Shown here: in pieces, positions 7,178 through 10,625 of the stretch
Numbering within the stretch: the first letter of the stretch is position 1
How the letters are laid out: each line of letters starts with the position of its first letter
Origin: a bacterium
GTDB taxonomy: Bacteria > Eremiobacterota > Eremiobacteria > Baltobacterales > Baltobacteraceae
Direction of reading: 5' to 3'
Assembly (NCBI GenBank): GCA_021784715.1
Contig: JAJYHP010000047.1
Location: 1 to 10,625 of the forward strand
Length of the DNA stretch: 10,625 bases
Made by a program: the position numbers and the translations under genes
Notes under the pieces: model-generated
Seen by the model: the letters and a program-made list of their open reading frames with translations, nothing else
Told to the model about the DNA's origin: nothing
Databases searched by the model: none

Positions 7178-9178
7178 CTATGCCGGCAGCCGCCGCGCGA
7201 CCAAACGGTAGAGCGCGATCCCGATCGCACCGACGATCGCGCCGACGAGGAAATCGTTGCCGATGCGGAAGACGGCGACGAGCAGCGGGGTGTGCAGATG
7301 CGAGAAGGTATCGACGGCGTCGCCGAGACCCACGCCGACGCCGAGCGCGCAGAGCCAACCGATCGCGCGGCGGTGCGCGACGGCGAGCGCGGGCAGTAGC
7401 ATCGCTGCGGGGATGCCGATGAGGAACTGCTTGAAGCGCGGGCGCACGGAGAGCCAGGTGCTGAGATCCTGACGGATGACGAGTTCGAGGTGCGAGGCGC
7501 CGATATCGCTCGTATTTCCGCTGCGCATCAAGAGCACGGCTCCCGCACCGAGCAGCGCGGCGACGACGATGAGGTGATAGGCGCGCACCGGCGCGAGCAA
7601 GACGTCGACCGCGCGCCCAACTTTCGCTTGGAAGCGCGCGTCGAAGACGTAGAGCAAGAGCGCGATCAACGGCGGAAGTGCGAGCATGAGCTTCACGCCG
7701 CGGAATGGCTCGATCTCTTCCATCGCGAGCGGCGTGCTCAGCAACCCGACGACGACGAGCGCGCCGAGCAGCACGGTGCCGATAACGACGAGCGACCAGC
7801 GCAACGAGCGCCACCACTGAACCCAAAATTTCGCGCTCGGCGATTCGGCGCACGCGGGCGCGTAGACGAGCATCGCCGCGACGACGAAGAGCAGGCCGCC
7901 GCAGAGAGCGAGCAGCGAGCGCGCGAGATCCGCGCGGTGCGTCGCGATGCCCCCCGCGTACAGCAAAATCGTCGCGAGATAGGCGATCGCCGCGTAGCTG
8001 GGGCGATAGAGGCCGAACGCGCCGAGGAGCATCACGAAGATCGAAGGAACCGCGAGCGCGACGATGCCGACGAGCAGCCGATTCGTGCCGGGGTAGAGCG
8101 GAATCGGCGTCGCGGTGCCGAGCCGCATGCCGTCCGCCGCGATCGCATTTGCTAGGCGGTGGACGATCTCGACGTTGGTCGCCTCGATACTGAGCTGTTT
8201 ATCGCGGTGCGGATACGGGTGCAGGTAGATCACGCGAACGTTGCGCTCGCGCACGCCGAGCATGAAGCGATCGATCAGCGCCGACACGCTCAGGCGGTCG
8301 AGTTCGGTCTTTTGCACCGTTTGCACGCGAACCGTCCGCCCGGGAATGAGTTCGGCGAGCGCGTTGTTGCCCTTCTGCAGTTGGCTGGGATCGTAGACTT
8401 CGATCGTGCCGAAATTAAAGCGATGCGCGCGGAAGAGTTCGGCGGCATCCTTCTCGTGGTCCGGATAGCCGAAGACCTGATTCTTCAATCCGAAAAAGAT
8501 GACGGTCGAGACTTTCGGATCGAGCGCGAGAATGCCGTTGAGTTCGGCGTTCATCTGCGGCGCCTTGAAGCGTTCGTCGTTCTGCAAGCGCGGGATCAGC
8601 AGAAGCCCCAACCGCTTCGCGAGCAAAATCTCCGAAGTGGGGATGCCCAGCCCGATGCCGTTGAAGTAGTCGATCTGCGTGTGCAATTCGATCAACCACG
8701 GGCGCCGCGCGCGAAGGATGCGAATCGACTTCGGCATGAAATGCAGCGGTAGCTGGAGGCGGAGACGCTCGTAGGTGCTCTTGCGCCCGATGGTGAGATA
8801 GACCGCGCGGCTATCGATCTTCTTTTCGCGCGCGAGCCGTGCGAGCAGAGGGTCGTCGATCGGTGCGAGGCGGGCGCCGTTGAGAATCTGAGCGCCGGTC
8901 GTCACCGTCGTCGAACCATCGTTGCCGAGATTCGATCCCAACTGCTCGCTGACGGCGAGTGAGGTGAGCCCGGCGCGGCGAAGCGCTATCAAAAAAGCGT
9001 CCGCTCGGTAATCGAACGAGCGCGCCAGCTGTGCGAAATCGCTATAATCCATCGCGATTTCGACGCGACGCGCGTGGATCTCGGTACGGACGCGGAGGGC
9101 GGCGACGAGGCAGCACGCAAGGAGAGCGACGGCGAGGATCGCAGCGGCAAAACGCGTGTTTTTCTGAATGAGTTGCAC
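7178..9178 (-). CDS. DUF5693-family polytopic membrane protein, csaB partner
   Basis: This is a 666-residue protein of unknown biochemical function. An N-terminal membrane helix (about 9-28) is followed by a large, probably extracytoplasmic, mixed alpha/beta region (30-365), then eight or nine hydrophobic helices (about 367-390, 393-412, 418-440, 462-482, 496-512, 533-551, 585-622, 636-657). Conserved-looking blocks include VEIAMDYSDF (39-48), LRRAGLTSLAVSEQ (66-79), VIYLHPYP (316-323) and VRPRFKQFLIGIPA (578-591). I recognise these as DUF5693 features; in other bacteria this family often sits beside csaB. The start is the GTG at 9178, with GAAGG 8 nt upstream (9187-9191). It follows the hydratase-like gene by 36 nt and ends 1 nt before csaB. 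A role in making, exporting or placing the wall polysaccharide that CsaB pyruvylates is inferred from context only. The extracytoplasmic region has alternating beta-alpha character reminiscent of a TIM-barrel, but I cannot demonstrate it. Confidence 0.82.
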   Translation of the reverse strand: MQLIQKNTRFAAAILAVALLACCLVAALRVRTEIHARRVEIAMDYSDFAQLARSFDYRADAFLIALRRAGLTSLAVSEQLGSNLGNDGSTTVTTGAQILNGARLAPIDDPLLARLAREKKIDSRAVYLTIGRKSTYERLRLQLPLHFMPKSIRILRARRPWLIELHTQIDYFNGIGLGIPTSEILLAKRLGLLLIPRLQNDERFKAPQMNAELNGILALDPKVSTVIFFGLKNQVFGYPDHEKDAAELFRAHRFNFGTIEVYDPSQLQKGNNALAELIPGRTVRVQTVQKTELDRLSVSALIDRFMLGVRERNVRVIYLHPYPHRDKQLSIEATNVEIVHRLANAIAADGMRLGTATPIPLYPGTNRLLVGIVALAVPSIFVMLLGAFGLYRPSYAAIAYLATILLYAGGIATHRADLARSLLALCGGLLFVVAAMLVYAPACAESPSAKFWVQWWRSLRWSLVVIGTVLLGALVVVGLLSTPLAMEEIEPFRGVKLMLALPPLIALLLYVFDARFQAKVGRAVDVLLAPVRAYHLIVVAALLGAGAVLLMRSGNTSDIGASHLELVIRQDLSTWLSVRPRFKQFLIGIPAAMLLPALAVAHRRAIGWLCALGVGVGLGDAVDTFSHLHTPLLVAVFRIGNDFLVGAIVGAIGIALYRLVARRLPA

Positions 9179-9214
9179 GGGCGTTGCCTTCGTCTGCGGC
9201 GGGCGGAATGCCCG

Positions 9215-9991
<777 letters not shown>

Positions 9992-10231
9992 CTCGTCCTC
10001 GCTTGTAGGGAGTAGGTATCGCGAGGATTCGGCGCGGGAACGCCCGCGCCCCCGGTCGTGGCACCCGGCGCCGCACTCGGCGAGTTCGCCGCGGCGGTGC
10101 GCTCCGATTCGATTGACGATTCGTTCTTTTGCGTTTCGCTCGAACCAACCGTTCGGACGCCGTTTGTTTGGGATTCGGAGCTTACGGGGATGTTCTTATC
10201 GGTCACATCGACCAAGTAAAGGAACCAGAAC
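9992..10231. promoter_or_regulatory. Divergent spacer between hydratase-like and His-rich genes
   Basis: These 240 bp lie between divergent starts and should hold both promoters. The part next to the hydratase gene is very GC-rich and contains a perfect hairpin (10031-10050). The part from about 10105 to 10230 is visibly richer in A and T, as expected for a promoter of the His-rich gene. It contains GATTCG in several copies (near 10025, 10107, 10119 and 10172) and a small inverted repeat, CGAAC-CAACC-GTTCG (10141-10155). AAAGGA (10218-10223) is a good ribosome binding site for the ATG at 10232. I could not find a convincing -35/-10 pair on either strand. A minus-strand open frame also crosses the spacer and is listed separately. 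Confidence 0.45.
10031..10050. repeat. Perfect GC-rich hairpin
   Basis: The arms GGCGCGGG (10031-10038) and CCCGCGCC (10043-10050) are exact reverse complements around the loop AACG. There is no T-tract on either side, so it is not a standard intrinsic terminator. It lies 40 bp upstream of the hydratase-like ATG and could be a leader hairpin, an operator or a structural remnant. Chance palindromes are commoner in GC-rich DNA. Confidence 0.5.
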
Positions 10232-10576
10232 ATGTCAAACCAAGCAACGATCGTGAAACCGACGCCCAAGTCCAACGGGGGAACCGGCGATCCCGCCGCG
10301 ACGAAGAGCGGAAACGAGTTCTACGAAAAATTAGAACCCAAAGGCGGCAAGGAGCACGTCGGAAATCCGCGCGCGAGCGCGGCGCACCATGAAGCTGCGG
10401 GGCATCACGATGCCGCCGCCCACCATCACCGCCAGGCGGCGTTCGAGCAGTCCCAAGGCGAACACGAATTGGCGGAGCAGCACGCCCACCGCGCTCACGA
10501 CCATGGCGAACAAGCGCACGCGTACTCCGCGAGCGCATTAGCGCAACTCCGCGGCGAACCTCAACGAAGATCGTAA
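10232..10576 (+). CDS. Small His/Ala-rich protein of unknown function
   Basis: This 114-residue hydrophilic protein has no signal peptide, membrane segment or cysteine. Residues 1-45 are polar and Gly/Lys-rich. Residues 50-97 are rich in His, Ala, Glu and Gln and probably alpha-helical: HH pairs recur at 52-53, 58-59 and 64-66, then H78, H84, H86, H89, H91 and H96, giving 14 histidines in total. The roughly six-to-seven residue spacing would place many on one helix face, which could bind metal or form a coiled bundle. Similar short HHEAAxHHxxAAxHH proteins exist in other bacteria as uncharacterised hypotheticals, as far as I recall. The ATG at 10232 is preceded by AAAGGA (10218-10223) at 8 nt, one of the best ribosome binding sites in the window, and the gene has its own terminator, suggesting an expressed monocistronic unit. 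Function unknown; stress protection or metal buffering would be guesses. Confidence 0.72.
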   Translation: MSNQATIVKPTPKSNGGTGDPAATKSGNEFYEKLEPKGGKEHVGNPRASAAHHEAAGHHDAAAHHHRQAAFEQSQGEHELAEQHAHRAHDHGEQAHAYSASALAQLRGEPQRRS

Positions 10577-10616
10577 AAAAAATGCGCCTCATGCCGCGGG
10601 CATGAGGCGCATTTTT
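10575..10616. terminator. Strong bidirectional intrinsic terminator
   Basis: A perfect stem of 18 bp (10578-10595 with 10599-10616) closes on a GCG loop. It consists of a 13-bp GC-rich core (TGCGCCTCATGCC and its complement) extended by five A:T pairs that supply a T-tract on both strands (TTTTT at 10612-10616; the A-run at 10575-10582 gives Ts on the minus strand). It starts inside the TAA stop of the His-rich gene (10574-10576), so it terminates that transcript and would also stop any minus-strand gene arriving from the right. Confidence 0.93.
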
Positions 10617-10625
10617 CGATACCTT

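Noticed and set aside
7177..7230. An 18-codon N-terminal extension of CsaB
   Set aside because: It lies within the 3' end of the preceding gene and precedes the LLSGYYGFGN signature, which is normally at the extreme N-terminus.
6163..7422. A 419-codon plus-strand open frame opposite csaB and the DUF5693 gene
   Set aside because: Arg-rich shadow with no recognisable domain, and it spans the csaB/DUF5693 junction, which a real gene would not be expected to respect.
9043..9049. A TATAAT sequence on the plus strand
   Set aside because: It is the complement of MDYSDF-coding sequence within the DUF5693 gene, with no gene start downstream on the plus strand.
9199..9214. Small inverted repeat CGGGC/GCCCG between the hydratase-like and DUF5693 genes
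   Set aside because: Only five base pairs with no T-tract; too weak to call a terminator.
10057..10075. A TGGCAC-containing stretch resembling a sigma-54 -24 element
   Set aside because: The matching -12 TTGC element is absent at the required spacing.

Overview
The window is about 10.6 kb of GC-rich bacterial chromosome carrying mostly housekeeping genes, tightly packed on both strands. Strong GC preference at third codon positions, frequent GTG/TTG starts, the lspA-rluD neighbourhood and a csaB gene next to a DUF5693-type membrane protein suggest a deep-branching Terrabacteria-like lineage. Candidatus Eremiobacterota (WPS-2) is my best guess, but it rests on gene content and codon style and is low-confidence inference.

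Layout. Positions 1-56 (minus strand) are the first 18 codons of lgt, running off the left edge. It diverges from a plus-strand operon, ccdA - lspA - rluD-like - tgt (122-3299), whose genes all overlap: 23, 23 and 4 nt. Converging on it, and overlapping the tgt 3' end by 17 nt, is a minus-strand run read from right to left: enoyl-CoA hydratase-like (9991-9215), DUF5693-type membrane protein (9178-7178), csaB (7176-6091) and ileS (6054-3283). Gaps are 36, 1 and 36 nt, so this could be one transcript. A 240-bp divergent spacer with a perfect GC-rich hairpin separates it from a plus-strand gene for a small His/Ala-rich protein (10232-10576). That gene ends in a near-perfect bidirectional terminator (10575-10616).

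Functions. lgt and lspA are the first and second enzymes of lipoprotein maturation. ccdA moves reducing equivalents across the membrane. rluD-like and tgt modify rRNA and tRNA, and ileS charges tRNA-Ile. csaB is the polysaccharide pyruvyltransferase that makes the wall ligand for SLH domains; the DUF5693 protein, translationally coupled to it, probably acts in the same cell-envelope pathway. The hydratase-like protein has the crotonase fold but lacks both classical catalytic glutamates and closely resembles the ECHDC3 subgroup.

I see no transposon, CRISPR array, tRNA, rRNA or phage signature. The least explained parts are the DUF5693-csaB unit, the catalytically altered crotonase, the His-rich small protein, and a possible small membrane-protein ORF hidden antisense in the 9992-10275 spacer.
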